Shown piece after piece: positions 1 through 8,781 of a DNA stretch of 64,000 nucleotides (the first letter of the stretch is position 1; each line of letters begins with the position of its first letter). The notes below the pieces were generated by a model. The model did no database searches and was not told the DNA's origin. It saw nothing but the letters and a program-made list of their open reading frames with translations. The translations under genes were made by a program, and so were the position numbers. This DNA comes from DATDAW01 sp036525185 (GTDB taxonomy: Bacteria; Verrucomicrobiota; Verrucomicrobiia; Chthoniobacterales; DASVRZ01), in assembly GCA_036525185.1 (NCBI GenBank), contig DATDAW010000029.1:1-64000 (forward strand), given 5' to 3'.

Positions 1-1130
1 ACATTTTTGACAACAACTCGCACTGCCGCTTTCTAGGCGCAAAGGATACCTCGGAGGTGGTCGGCAAGACTCTCTTCGATTTCTTTCCGACCGAGATAGC
101 GGAAAAGTTTCATGCCGAAGATCTTCAGGTCTTGCGGTCAGGCAAACCGATCGTCCGATGTGTGGACGAAGCGGTTGACAGCGCGGGGAACAGGGTGTGG
201 ATGTCGGTTACTAAAATGCCTCTCTACGATGACGAGGGACAGCTGCTCGGTTTGGTGTCCACGACTCGCGATATTACCGCCAGAAGGATTGCTGAAGAAC
301 AATTGGCCAAGATTGCACGAGAGTTGCGGGAAAAGAATGGCCAGCTGGAAGAAGATTTGGAAACAGCGCGTGAGCTGCAGAGCGCTTTGTTGCCTCAGCA
401 GTATCCAAGGTTTCCAAGCTCGGCTTCGCCAGAGGCAAGCGCATTGCGATTTCGGCATTTTTTTCGCCCGAGCTCAAGCGTGGGCGGCGACTTTTTCCAC
501 ATCTTCCAGATCTCGGACTCCGTCGCAGGAGTGTTCATCTCCGATGTGATGGGGCATGGTGTGCGTGGGGCACTCGTTGCGGCGATTCTTCGGACGCTCG
601 TGGAGGATTTACGCGCCTATGCAGCGGAACCAGCGAAATTTCTTCAGCAGCTCAATCGGAGCATGGCCGACATTTTGAAACATGCCCATCTGCCGATCTT
701 TGCCTCGGCATTTTATCTGACGATGGATATTGCCCGCGGTGAACTATGCTATGCCAATGCAGGACATCCTACCCCGCTCTGGGTTCATCGCACACAGAAA
801 AGCGCCGAGCCGCTCCCTGCCAGCGGGCAGAAACGCGATCCGGTGCTCGGAATTTTTGGGGGCGCGGAATACCACAGTTGCTTGTGCGAGCTGTGCGCAG
901 GGGACACATTGTTGCTCTTCACCGATGGCCTTTTTGAAGCGGAGGGAGCCGATGCCCAACAATACGACCAGAACCGGTTGCTAAGATTCGTACGGCAACG
1001 AGCCGGCCTTCACCCGGACGAACTCTGCACGCGGCTAATCGAGGACGTTCAGCAGTTCGCAGGGCATAAAGGCTTTACGGACGACGTCTGCCTTGTCGCG
1101 ATGGAGATCGATCATCTGATAAAGGACTGA
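1..1130 (+). CDS. PAS domain / PP2C-type (SpoIIE, RsbU) phosphatase, 5' end missing
   Basis: The frame is open to the left edge (first whole codon at base 3), so the N-terminus lies outside the window; 375 residues are visible. Residues 1 to about 95 are the end of a PAS/PAC sensor domain, closing with the typical TTRDIT. A short coiled coil of about 35 residues (EEQLAKIARELREK) links it to a SpoIIE/RsbU phosphatase of about 230 residues with GGDFF, the metal-binding DVMGHG, FTDGLFEA and a terminal TDDVCLVA. Enzymes of this family dephosphorylate an anti-sigma-factor antagonist and so trigger a partner-switching stress response; the PAS domain would supply the signal. No anti-sigma kinase or STAS gene is seen nearby. 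The family call is firm; the target is unknown. Confidence 0.9.
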   Translation, partial: IFDNNSHCRFLGAKDTSEVVGKTLFDFFPTEIAEKFHAEDLQVLRSGKPIVRCVDEAVDSAGNRVWMSVTKMPLYDDEGQLLGLVSTTRDITARRIAEEQLAKIARELREKNGQLEEDLETARELQSALLPQQYPRFPSSASPEASALRFRHFFRPSSSVGGDFFHIFQISDSVAGVFISDVMGHGVRGALVAAILRTLVEDLRAYAAEPAKFLQQLNRSMADILKHAHLPIFASAFYLTMDIARGELCYANAGHPTPLWVHRTQKSAEPLPASGQKRDPVLGIFGGAEYHSCLCELCAGDTLLLFTDGLFEAEGADAQQYDQNRLLRFVRQRAGLHPDELCTRLIEDVQQFAGHKGFTDDVCLVAMEIDHLIKD

Positions 1131-1151
1131 TGCTTCGGCACGCGCCGCAAT

Positions 1152-1571
1152 TCAAGATTCGAGACCGAGAATGGGCGCATCCAGAGCTCGGGCTGCGCGC
1201 GTTGGATCGAAATACTCGCGAAGGAAATCGATCCTCCCGTCGAAAGCGCGCATGAACACCACATAATCCTGACGATAGATTCGTCCGGTGGCTTTGATAA
1301 GCCCCTTGGCTTTGACTTCGGCCACGGCCGCTTGCGGATCGCTCATCGCATGAACGCTAATTTCGGAAAAGCGGAAATTTTCCACTGCGTTCAGGAACCA
1401 GGTTACATGACGGACCACTTCCTGGCGTCCCGCTAGCTGGGATGGATGACCGATGGCTGGCGCATAGGGGAGTTCCCATAGGATGCTGTCGGTAATCAGG
1501 GTCTGCCATTGCGAATGGTCGTCGACGAGCGTCTGGAAGTGCCGATGCAATAGATCGGAGGCGATTGTCAT
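1152..1571 (-). CDS. SnoaL/NTF2-like protein
   Basis: A 139-residue cytosolic protein with the length and pattern of the SnoaL-like/NTF2-like fold: an N-terminal helix (LLHRHFQTLVDD), a segment ILWELPYAP typical of these small ketosteroid-isomerase-like proteins, and a C-terminal stretch DGRIDFLREYFDP which is the usual last strand. Such proteins bind or isomerise small hydrophobic molecules, but the substrate cannot be read from sequence. The gene starts 15 bases after the nitroreductase stop and is almost certainly its second operon gene, so a role in the same detoxification or redox response is inferred. The ATG at 1571 is the only reasonable start. Confidence 0.8.
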   Translation of the reverse strand: MTIASDLLHRHFQTLVDDHSQWQTLITDSILWELPYAPAIGHPSQLAGRQEVVRHVTWFLNAVENFRFSEISVHAMSDPQAAVAEVKAKGLIKATGRIYRQDYVVFMRAFDGRIDFLREYFDPTRAARALDAPILGLES

Positions 1572-1586
1572 GGCAATCCACCGGCA

Positions 1587-2240
1587 TCAAACGTGGATTA
1601 GGACCTTTTCCTTCGGAAAACGCACTTTGGGGAGATTGGCGTAGGCATCTTCTTCCGATCGATAACCCAGTGCGCAGACGACTACGGCTGTGAGGCCCTC
1701 CTCCTCCAGGCCGAGAATGGCATCGTATTGGGCGGGCACGAATCCCTCCATCGGACAGGCGTCGAGCCCCAACAACGCGGCGCTCGTGAGAAGATTGCCC
1801 AGAGCGATGGCCGCCTGCCGTCCAGCCCAAGCCTGTCGAAGAGGTTGATCCAGAGCATCGACAATGCCGCCGACCAGCATATTGCGAAAAGGCGTCAATG
1901 ATTCGATCGGGATACCGCGAACTTCCGCAGTCCGCGCGATATGGGCGTCCACGTCTGTTTCGCCAAAGTTTTTTTCTGCGGCAAAAACGACGAGATGCGA
2001 GGCATCGGTAATTTGCGCCTGCCCGAACGAAGCTGTCTGCAGTTTTGCTCGAACATCCGGGTCGGTAACGACGATAAACTTCCAGGGCTGCAAGCCGCCG
2101 CTTGAGGGCGAAAGCACGAGCACGTCTTCGATTGCTGCCCAATCCTCGGCACTGATTTTCAAGTTAGGGTTGAACTGTTTGGTGGCGTAACGCCAGCGGA
2201 GTCGGTTCAGGAGCTGGCTGGTTGGAATGGCAGTGTTCAT
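1587..2240 (-). CDS. Nitroreductase family oxidoreductase (NfsB-like)
   Basis: A 217-residue FMN-dependent nitroreductase. Visible family features are the N-terminal RWRYATKQFNP, the flavin-binding SPSSGGLQPWKF near residue 45, a central AWAGRQAAIALGNLL helix, and the C-terminal ALGYRSEED with KVRFPKEKV. Related enzymes use NAD(P)H to reduce quinones and nitroaromatics in the cytosol. The open frame continues upstream, but homology begins at the ATG at 2240 (MNTAIPTSQ), which I take as the start. It is divergent from the LysR gene at 2330 and upstream of the NTF2-like gene: a LysR-controlled reductase unit. The physiological substrate is unknown. Confidence 0.9.
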   Translation of the reverse strand: MNTAIPTSQLLNRLRWRYATKQFNPNLKISAEDWAAIEDVLVLSPSSGGLQPWKFIVVTDPDVRAKLQTASFGQAQITDASHLVVFAAEKNFGETDVDAHIARTAEVRGIPIESLTPFRNMLVGGIVDALDQPLRQAWAGRQAAIALGNLLTSAALLGLDACPMEGFVPAQYDAILGLEEEGLTAVVVCALGYRSEEDAYANLPKVRFPKEKVLIHV

Positions 2241-2299
2241 CGTGATCAGGAGATAACCGGTTCGTACGATTCTGCCTAATGCAGATTGGGCATTGCTGC

Positions 2300-2316
2300 G
2301 ATGCAGCCTTTGCATC
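2300..2316. promoter_or_regulatory. Candidate LysR-box operator in the divergent promoter
   Basis: The 17-base sequence GATGCA-N5-TGCATC is a perfect dyad. Within it ATGCAGCCTTTGCAT has the T-N11-A spacing characteristic of LysR-family binding sites. It ends 13 bases before the LysR start codon at 2330 and lies 60 bases upstream of the nitroreductase start. A second dyad, TCTGC-N5-GCAGA (2271-2285), sits about 30 bases away, nearer the nitroreductase. Two half-sites in a divergent gap match the usual recognition-site/activation-site arrangement of LysR regulators. Function is inferred. Confidence 0.55.
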
Positions 2317-2329
2317 ACGCTCGACGCGC

Positions 2330-3214
2330 ATGATCGCGCAGATTCGTTCATTCTTAGCCGTCCTCGAAGAAGGCAGCCTTCACCGGGCGGCTGCGAGGTT
2401 GCGCCTGTCCCAGTCCTCCCTCTCCCGACAGATGCAGGCGCTGGAACATGAATTGGGCGGGCGGCTACTGGACCGCACTTCCACCGGCGTGCGTCCCACG
2501 AATGGCGGTTACGCGCTCGCTGCAAAAATGAGTGGGGTTCTCGACAGCTATGATGCGGCGATGGTCGCAGTGCGCCGGCTCGTGCGGGGTGACAGCGAGC
2601 AATTGCGCATTGGCTGTGTGGCTTCAGCGGTACGGGATCACCTGGAACCGGCTCTCGTGAAGCTGCGTAAGGACCATCCCGAGGCAAAAATAAAGCTGCT
2701 GGATCTGTCGCCGGGAGAGCAGATTGCGGCATTGCGCCGGGGCGAGATTGATGTGGCGCTCCTGGATCAAGGCGAGAATATCCTCTCTCGCGATTTTTAT
2801 GTCCGAAAAATAGCGGTGATTCCCAGTCTGGTAATTTTGCCAGCGGATCATCGGCTCGCCCTGCGCAAGAAGGTCCGATTGGCTGAGTTAAAGGATGAAA
2901 CATTTGTCAGTGGAACCGATGCGGATATGCCAGGATACAATCGGCGGGTGACGCAGATGTGTCGAAAGCATGGAAAGTTTCGGCCCAAGTTCATTGGCCA
3001 GCCGCAAAGCTTCGCTGAAGGGCTCGCGCTGGTTGTGAACGATGATGCGATCCTGCTGCTGCCATCGTTCGTGCGCCATCAAACGACACCGTGTGCCACG
3101 ATGGTACCGATTACCGACGAGGAAGCGACTTGGAACGTGTTCGTGGTCTGGCAGCGCGGTCAAACGACCGGCCCACTACGGGCTTTGTTGAAAGCGCTTC
3201 TACGTATCGCGTGA
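2330..3214 (+). CDS. LysR-family transcriptional regulator
   Basis: A 294-residue LysR regulator. Residues 1-60 form the winged helix-turn-helix with the family hallmark AAARLRLSQSSLSRQMQALEHELG and the wing GRLLDRT. The rest is the periplasmic-binding-like effector domain (LRIGCVAS, EIDVALLDQ, LVILPADHRLA). An in-frame TTG-side extension exists upstream, but the domain begins at the ATG at 2330 (MIAQIRSFLAVLEEG), so I use that. It is divergent from the nitroreductase/NTF2-like pair across an 89-base gap holding two dyads, so control of that unit plus autoregulation is the expected role. The inducer is unknown. Confidence 0.92.
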   Translation: MIAQIRSFLAVLEEGSLHRAAARLRLSQSSLSRQMQALEHELGGRLLDRTSTGVRPTNGGYALAAKMSGVLDSYDAAMVAVRRLVRGDSEQLRIGCVASAVRDHLEPALVKLRKDHPEAKIKLLDLSPGEQIAALRRGEIDVALLDQGENILSRDFYVRKIAVIPSLVILPADHRLALRKKVRLAELKDETFVSGTDADMPGYNRRVTQMCRKHGKFRPKFIGQPQSFAEGLALVVNDDAILLLPSFVRHQTTPCATMVPITDEEATWNVFVVWQRGQTTGPLRALLKALLRIA

Positions 3215-3533
3215 CGCATTCGGAGGTCTTTGGGAGTAGGAAGATTCATCGCGAAACGTTTTGCAGGGTCAATCATTCATACAGCCGCCATTACAAGGCG
3301 TATCGAAGTATGTGTGAAGACGTCGTAAATGCGAGTTCTCCTGCCGCTTGGCTCGTGAAGACATTTGCTTCGCTCGGTGTGCGTTGTCGCCAGGCGGAAA
3401 AATTGGCATCGCTAGCGGCGCTATAGCGAAGCCGGAAGACCGGTACGGGCCGTGCATAGGAGGCTTCTTCACGACAGAAGGAATCCCACTGGATGATGAA
3501 AAATGCGCCGGGTCACGAATTGGCGATAAGTTT
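3215..3533. other. 319-base gap with no recognisable gene
   Basis: Short open frames cross this gap, but none shows a family motif, and the frame that joins the glycosyltransferase downstream loses homology before base 3534. It probably holds the terminator of the LysR gene and the promoter of the glycosyltransferase operon. No convincing hairpin, repeat or riboswitch was found by eye. Confidence 0.5.
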
Positions 3534-4589
3534 ATGAGAATCGCACAGGTAGCTCCGTTGTTTGAAAGTGTGCCGCCGAAGTACTATGGTGGGACCGAGC
3601 GTGTTGTATCGTATCTCACTGAGGCTTTAGTGAAACTCGGGCATGATGTCACGCTTTACGCCAGCGGCGATTCGGTTACGGCTGCTCGTCTGCGGCCCGT
3701 GTGCCCCCATTCGTTGCGAATGGACGAGCAGAGCGTTGATCCGGTGGCGGACCACGTTTATCTCGCCGAAACTGTGTTTCGCGAGAGCGAAGGGGTGGAC
3801 GTGATTCATTCCCATATCGAATATATTGCCTATCCTCTTTTGCGTCGGATGCATACGCCGCATCTCACCACGCTTCACGGGCGACTGGATATTCCCAACC
3901 TCGTCAATCTTTACCGCGAGTTCAGCGATATCCCGCTCGTCTCGATCTGCGATTTTCAACGCCGGCCTCTTCCGTGGGTGAACTGGCTGGGCACCGTTTA
4001 TCACGGATTGCCAAAGAACCTTTATACTTTCTTTCCGCGACCGGGAAAGTATCTTGCCTTTCTAGGGCGCCTCAGCCCCGAAAAGCGGCCGGATCTCGCG
4101 ATCGAAATCGCGCGAACTGCGGGGATCCCGCTAAAAATCGCGGCGAAGGTGGACAAGAGCGATCGCGCATATTTCAAGAATGTGGTTGAGCCTCTACTCG
4201 ATCCGCCGGATATCGAGTTCATTGGCGAAATTGGTGATGCGGAGAAAAACGAATTCCTCGGCAATGCTATGGCACTTCTCTTTCCAATCGACTGGCCAGA
4301 ACCGTTTGGTCTGGTGATGATCGAGGCGATGGCCTGCGGCACTCCGGTCATCGCGCGCCGTTGTGGGTCAGTGCCCGAGGTCATCCAACCCGAGACGGGG
4401 TTCGTCTTCGAGGATTCAGCGGGCGCGGTGCGTGCGATCCAGCAACTGGATAAGTTTGACCGAAAACGTTGCCGCGCCGTTTTTGAGGAAAAATTCACGG
4501 ACGCGCGAATGGCGAATGATTACCTGAAGCTGTATGAGCTTGTTCGCGCACAGGGCGTTGCGCACGAACCTGAGCTGCTCACTGGATGA
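3534..4589 (+). CDS. GT4-type glycosyltransferase (GT-B fold)
   Basis: A 351-residue glycosyltransferase of the GT4/GT1 superfamily. The N-terminal half has the glycine loop of these enzymes (YYGGTERVVSYLTEALVKLGHDVTLYAS) and an HSHIEY segment. The C-terminal half has FLGRLSPEKRPDLAIEIA, the sugar-nucleotide-site EPFGLVMIEAMACGTPVIA and RCGSVPEV. The product sugar cannot be assigned. An open frame extends 62 codons upstream, but homology starts at the ATG at 3534 (MRIAQVAPL), preceded by a weak GATAAG. The stop overlaps the start of the debranching-enzyme-like gene (ATGA), so the two are translationally coupled and probably act on the same glucan or compatible-solute pathway. Confidence 0.9.
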   Translation: MRIAQVAPLFESVPPKYYGGTERVVSYLTEALVKLGHDVTLYASGDSVTAARLRPVCPHSLRMDEQSVDPVADHVYLAETVFRESEGVDVIHSHIEYIAYPLLRRMHTPHLTTLHGRLDIPNLVNLYREFSDIPLVSICDFQRRPLPWVNWLGTVYHGLPKNLYTFFPRPGKYLAFLGRLSPEKRPDLAIEIARTAGIPLKIAAKVDKSDRAYFKNVVEPLLDPPDIEFIGEIGDAEKNEFLGNAMALLFPIDWPEPFGLVMIEAMACGTPVIARRCGSVPEVIQPETGFVFEDSAGAVRAIQQLDKFDRKRCRAVFEEKFTDARMANDYLKLYELVRAQGVAHEPELLTG

Positions 4590-6751
4590 GCCAGATAATT
4601 GAAGTCGGTGGCGAATTCTACATTCCGGCGACTTCGTCGCTCGCGGATCTCGACACGCGCGTGCTCAAAGACGGGGAGACGTTCGCTATTTTCGATCGGC
4701 ACGGGGACATTCGTCCGCTGGGTTTCGAGAAGCAGGGATTATTTCACGAAGGTACGCGTTTCGTTTCGCGGCTGAGGGTCGAGATGAACGACAAAGCCCC
4801 GCTGCTGCTCAGCTCAAATGTCAAAGAGGATAACGATTACTTGGTCGCGGATCAGTCGAACCCGGACATTTACCAACCGGACGGGGTTTCCATACGGAGC
4901 GGCACGATTCATCTCGTGCGCACCATTTTCCTATTTGAAGGCGAATGTTTTGTCCGGGTCCAGATTTCAAACTTCGGTCTTGAGCCTGTCGGCTTTGGGT
5001 TGTCGTTCCGGTTTCAGGCCGATTTTGTCGATCTCTTCGAAGTACGCGGCGTCAGACGGCGCGCACGTGGCCGTATGCTACCCTCGGTGGTTGCGTCCAA
5101 CATGGTTGTAGTACGGTACGAGGGACTCGACCGCGTTCTGCGCGAAACGCATTTTCACTTCAGCCGGCCAGCGCAGGAGATGAGCAGTGAACGCGCAATT
5201 TTTTCCATCGAGCTGAAACCGCATGAACAGACAACCTGCGACTTGCGGATCGGCTGCCGCATCGCAGGTCGGGCGCTGCGACATCACCCGTTCGATGTCG
5301 CGTTCAAAACGCGTCGTGCGCAATTCGAGGAATGGCGTGCCGATTCCACTTTGATCGAGTGTGCGAACCCACAATTTGACGATTGGATCTGTCAATCGCG
5401 CGCCGACCTGCACATGCTTCTAACGCATACCAGCTGCGGGTTTTATCCCTTTGCGGGTATTCCCTGGTTTAGCTGCGTATTTGGACGCGATGGCCTCATA
5501 ACCGCACTCGAAACGCTATGGTTCGAGCCTGATATAGCTCGCGGCGTTCTCGGTTATCTGGCGGCAAATCAGGCCACAGAATTGAATGCCGTGCAGGACG
5601 CCGAGCCGGGGAAAATCATTCACGAACAACGCCGCGGCGAAATGGCCGCTCTTGGTGAAATACCTTTCGGCCGATATTACGGTACGATTGACGCGACACC
5701 CTTGTTTCTTGTGCTCGCCGGACAATACTTCGAGCGCACCGCGGATGTCGGTTTTATGGCGAAGCTCTGGCCAAATATTGAGCGTGCACTCGCGTGGATC
5801 GACCGTTACGGCGATTTGGACGGTGACGGTTTCGTTGAATACCAGAGTCATGCCGAGCACGGGCTCAGAAATCAGGGTTGGAAAGATTCGGAAGATTCCG
5901 TCTTCCACGCCGACGGCAATCTGGCCGAAGCGCCGATCGCGCTCTGCGAAGTGCAAGGCTACGTATTTGAGGGCAAACGGCTTGCCGCTCAGATTGCCGC
6001 CGCTCTCGGCCGCAAAGACATCAGCGTTGAGCTCGAGCAGGCGGCGAAACAATTAAAGGACAGGTTTCAGCGCAAGTTTTGGTGCGAAGAGCTTGGCACG
6101 TATGCTCTCGCTCTGGATGTCAAAAAGCGGCCCTGCCGGGTGCGCAGTTCGAATGCAGGGCACCCCCTCTTCTCTGGCCTGGCTGCACCTGCGCACGCCG
6201 CGCGAATTGCTGAGACCTTGCTCGGAGGCGATTTTTTTGGCGGCTGGGGCATTCGAACCGTCGCCACTGGGGAGTCGCGTTACAACCCGATGTCATATCA
6301 CAACGGCAGTGTCTGGCCGCACGACAATGCGATTATTGCGTCCGGGCTTGCGAGATACGGCTTCAAACAGGCTGCGCTTAGAGTGCTTTCGGCGCTGTTC
6401 GAGGCGAGCCGCTCTATGGAATTGAATCGGCTCCCCGAGCTTTATTGTGGATTTCCCCGCCGGCAAGGGGAAGGCCCGACGCTTTATCCCGTGGCGTGCA
6501 ATCCGCAAGCCTGGGCTTCCGCAGCGATCTTTCTCCTCCTCCAATCAGTGCTCGGCCTGAGAATCGACAGCGCGGCTCAGCGCGTTTATCTAAAAAATCC
6601 GATGCTTCCCGGAGCTATTCCCGCTCTGGAAATCGCCAATCTCAAATTGAAAACGGGGAGTCTGGACCTATCCTTGCGACGCGACACCGTAGGCGTTGCA
6701 GTGAATGTCACGCATCGTTCGGGCAATGTCGACATGGTGGTCACGGCATGA
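4586..6751 (+). CDS. Glycogen-debranching-type amylo-alpha-1,6-glucosidase
   Basis: A 721-residue two-domain glycoside hydrolase-like protein. Residues 1 to about 230 match the beta-rich N-terminal domain of bacterial debranching enzymes (LADLDTRVLKDGETFAIFDRHGD, LGFEKQGLFHEGTRF). Residues 250-720 form the (alpha/alpha)6 catalytic barrel with WFSCVFGRDGLITALE, DLDGDGFVEY, NQGWKDSEDSVFHADG, EVQGY and SYHNGSVWPHDNA. Acidic residues in GRDGL and GWKDSED are likely catalytic by family comparison. Members cleave alpha-1,6 branches or unusual glucosides. It starts inside the stop of the glycosyltransferase gene, and no glgB, glgA or glgP is present, so the physiological glucan is uncertain. Confidence 0.88.
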   Translation: MSQIIEVGGEFYIPATSSLADLDTRVLKDGETFAIFDRHGDIRPLGFEKQGLFHEGTRFVSRLRVEMNDKAPLLLSSNVKEDNDYLVADQSNPDIYQPDGVSIRSGTIHLVRTIFLFEGECFVRVQISNFGLEPVGFGLSFRFQADFVDLFEVRGVRRRARGRMLPSVVASNMVVVRYEGLDRVLRETHFHFSRPAQEMSSERAIFSIELKPHEQTTCDLRIGCRIAGRALRHHPFDVAFKTRRAQFEEWRADSTLIECANPQFDDWICQSRADLHMLLTHTSCGFYPFAGIPWFSCVFGRDGLITALETLWFEPDIARGVLGYLAANQATELNAVQDAEPGKIIHEQRRGEMAALGEIPFGRYYGTIDATPLFLVLAGQYFERTADVGFMAKLWPNIERALAWIDRYGDLDGDGFVEYQSHAEHGLRNQGWKDSEDSVFHADGNLAEAPIALCEVQGYVFEGKRLAAQIAAALGRKDISVELEQAAKQLKDRFQRKFWCEELGTYALALDVKKRPCRVRSSNAGHPLFSGLAAPAHAARIAETLLGGDFFGGWGIRTVATGESRYNPMSYHNGSVWPHDNAIIASGLARYGFKQAALRVLSALFEASRSMELNRLPELYCGFPRRQGEGPTLYPVACNPQAWASAAIFLLLQSVLGLRIDSAAQRVYLKNPMLPGAIPALEIANLKLKTGSLDLSLRRDTVGVAVNVTHRSGNVDMVVTA

Positions 6752-6819
6752 TTTCAATATCAATAGGGCGGACTTCGAATGTGGCGGCGTAATGGATCGG
6801 CGCCAGGCTCGCACGCCCT

Positions 6820-7653
6820 TCAATTAGACGTGATGACTTTGGACGTCTGCAGAAAGGATTTGTCGGGGACGAGGTAGCGGTATTTCCCTTTGTCCAGACT
6901 CACTTCGGCCACGAAGCGTCGCATGCCGATATAAGCTTTCTTTTGATCGGGCGAAACGATAACGGAATTCGGGTCGAGATAGGTCCAATTGGTGTCGTAA
7001 ACCGGGAAGTCGAGCCACAATCCAGGGGTCAGAGTTACCAGAGAGTCGGACAGGACGATAAGCATTAGGTGGCTCGGCATGAGGGCCGCGGTACGTGGAG
7101 CGCTGGGCAGGTTTCTCAGCACTTTTGCCTGCCATTGCCGGGAGTCTTGATCCTGAAGCAATTCAATCACGGACCCTTGTGAAATGCTGGGACGTTCGAC
7201 ACCCTCAATCGCAACCAATCGCCCGTTCCAATCCAGAAATTGCCGCACTTCATGCGGAGAAATCTGATAGCTCTTCTTTCCGTCTTCGCTAAACCAGAAA
7301 ACGCCGCCCCGTTTGTTTTCCGGGGTAAAGGCGACCAGCCAGCCGTCCTTGACATGCCAGAACGCATCGCCGCCACTGTAATCGCCGGCTCTCGGGACGA
7401 AATCCGGTTTCGAACCAGGAACAGGGGGCCTTTCCGTTATCAGGCTGCCGCTGGGGACACCATTGAGCAGGTAGACAGACCATTCGTGACCGGAGAAATT
7501 CTCTTCGTAAAACCAGGCGAGTTGTTCAGCAGATTTGGCATCTTTTGGCTCATCCGCGGTCTGCCAATTCGAAAGCGCGTGGTCATAGCCAAATGCGTTG
7601 GTGACAAGTAGTAGAATACCGGCAAGGCTGGAGAGTGCAGAAGGGAGGCGCAT
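6820..7653 (-). CDS. Hypothetical exported protein
   Basis: A 277-residue protein I do not recognise. It begins with a signal peptide of about 22 residues (basic MRLPS, hydrophobic SLAGILLLVTNAFG, then YDHAL). The mature part is rich in Trp, Gly and Asp with short alternating strands (DAFWHVKDGWLVAFTP, GGVFWFSEDGKKSY, FLDWNGRLVAIEGV), suggesting a beta-rich, possibly propeller-like periplasmic protein. There are no transmembrane segments after the signal and no catalytic motif. It is convergent with the debranching gene and divergent from lgt. The coding call is supported by the signal peptide and length; the function is unknown. Confidence 0.7.
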   Translation of the reverse strand: MRLPSALSSLAGILLLVTNAFGYDHALSNWQTADEPKDAKSAEQLAWFYEENFSGHEWSVYLLNGVPSGSLITERPPVPGSKPDFVPRAGDYSGGDAFWHVKDGWLVAFTPENKRGGVFWFSEDGKKSYQISPHEVRQFLDWNGRLVAIEGVERPSISQGSVIELLQDQDSRQWQAKVLRNLPSAPRTAALMPSHLMLIVLSDSLVTLTPGLWLDFPVYDTNWTYLDPNSVIVSPDQKKAYIGMRRFVAEVSLDKGKYRYLVPDKSFLQTSKVITSN

Positions 7654-7790
7654 GCGGCGAATAAAACGATATTTCCGTGATTTCTACAATGAATTTGTGA
7701 CAACCATGGAGGCTGCACGCGAATCGGCGGGCTCCCAACGATTCCATTTGAAACGCAGCGTATTACGGCCTTGCGCGGTTTCGCAGGGCA

Positions 7791-8750
7791 GTGCGGTTCG
7801 GCTTTGACTTCGGCGCGAACCCGTCCAATCTCCACGGCACCTTGGTTGCCTACTACGTCCACGATCTAAGTCCGTTTATTTTCCAGCTCCCAAATGGAAT
7901 CGGGCCACGCTGGTACGGATTTGCCTATGTGATGGCTTTTGTAGTTGCCTACTGGCTCTACAAGAAGCTGGCACAACGGGGTTATTCCGACTTACGTCCG
8001 GATCAGGTGGGCGATTTTATCACGTGGGGTGCCGTTTTCGGTGTGTTTCTTGGCGGCCGACTGGGGTATTTTCTATTTTATCAACCGGAAGAACTGCTTC
8101 GGGCTCCGCTGACATTGTTCAAAGTTTGGGAAGGCGGCATGGCGAGTCATGGCGGAATTATCGGGCTGTTTTTTTACACGTTGTGGTATTCGTGGCGGCA
8201 CAAAGTCTCGTGGACCAATATCGGCGACAATCTCGTCGTCGTTGCACCGATCGGACTTTTCTTTGGCCGAATCGCCAATTTCATTAACGGCGAGCTATAT
8301 GGACGCATTGCGCATGTGCCTTGGGCTGTGCAGTTTCCAAAGGAGCTGGAGGATCCGGAGATTGCCTCCAGGCTTCTCCCACAGCTGGGAAATGGCGCGC
8401 CGGAAATGATCATCAGCGCAGCCGGAACGGATCCGGCGTTGCGGGAAAAGCTCGGTGAGATTTTGAACCCGCGGCATCCTTCGCAAATTTACGAGGCGTT
8501 ACTGGAGGGAGTATTGCTCTTTGCCATCCTGTGGCTTATCCGGACCAAAACGAAGGCGCCGAATGGATTTCTCACGGGTGTTTTTTTTATTGCGTATGCC
8601 TTGTTTCGAATTTTCGCCGAACAATTCCGCGAGCCGGATGCGTCTCTTTTTGGCCCTTTTACCAGGGGCCAATTTTACTCGATTTTCATGGTTATCGTGG
8701 GCGCAACGTTTCTGATTTGGAGTCTCAGAAAACGAACGTCGATGCGCTGA
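7791..8750 (+). CDS. lgt: Prolipoprotein diacylglyceryl transferase
   Basis: Lgt transfers the diacylglyceryl group of phosphatidylglycerol to the lipobox cysteine of prolipoproteins in the inner membrane. The 319-residue protein has the family's seven hydrophobic segments, the invariant HGGIIG (about residue 122) and the Lgt signature GRIANFINGELYG (about residue 160), plus RHPSQIYEALLEG. An insertion of about 35 residues between the signature and RHPSQ (the PKELEDPEIASRLLPQ region) is longer than in Escherichia coli. The GTG at 7791 is used; the family match begins near residue 20, and a TTG at 7842 is a possible alternative start. Several lipoprotein candidates in this window would be substrates. 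Confidence 0.95.
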   Translation: MRFGFDFGANPSNLHGTLVAYYVHDLSPFIFQLPNGIGPRWYGFAYVMAFVVAYWLYKKLAQRGYSDLRPDQVGDFITWGAVFGVFLGGRLGYFLFYQPEELLRAPLTLFKVWEGGMASHGGIIGLFFYTLWYSWRHKVSWTNIGDNLVVVAPIGLFFGRIANFINGELYGRIAHVPWAVQFPKELEDPEIASRLLPQLGNGAPEMIISAAGTDPALREKLGEILNPRHPSQIYEALLEGVLLFAILWLIRTKTKAPNGFLTGVFFIAYALFRIFAEQFREPDASLFGPFTRGQFYSIFMVIVGATFLIWSLRKRTSMR

Positions 8751-8781
8751 AACCGTGTTTTCCGGTGGGCAGAAGATCTGG

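Noticed and set aside
2241..2903. N-terminal extension of the nitroreductase frame
   Set aside because: It crosses the LysR gene in antisense and has no family match; homology starts at 2240.
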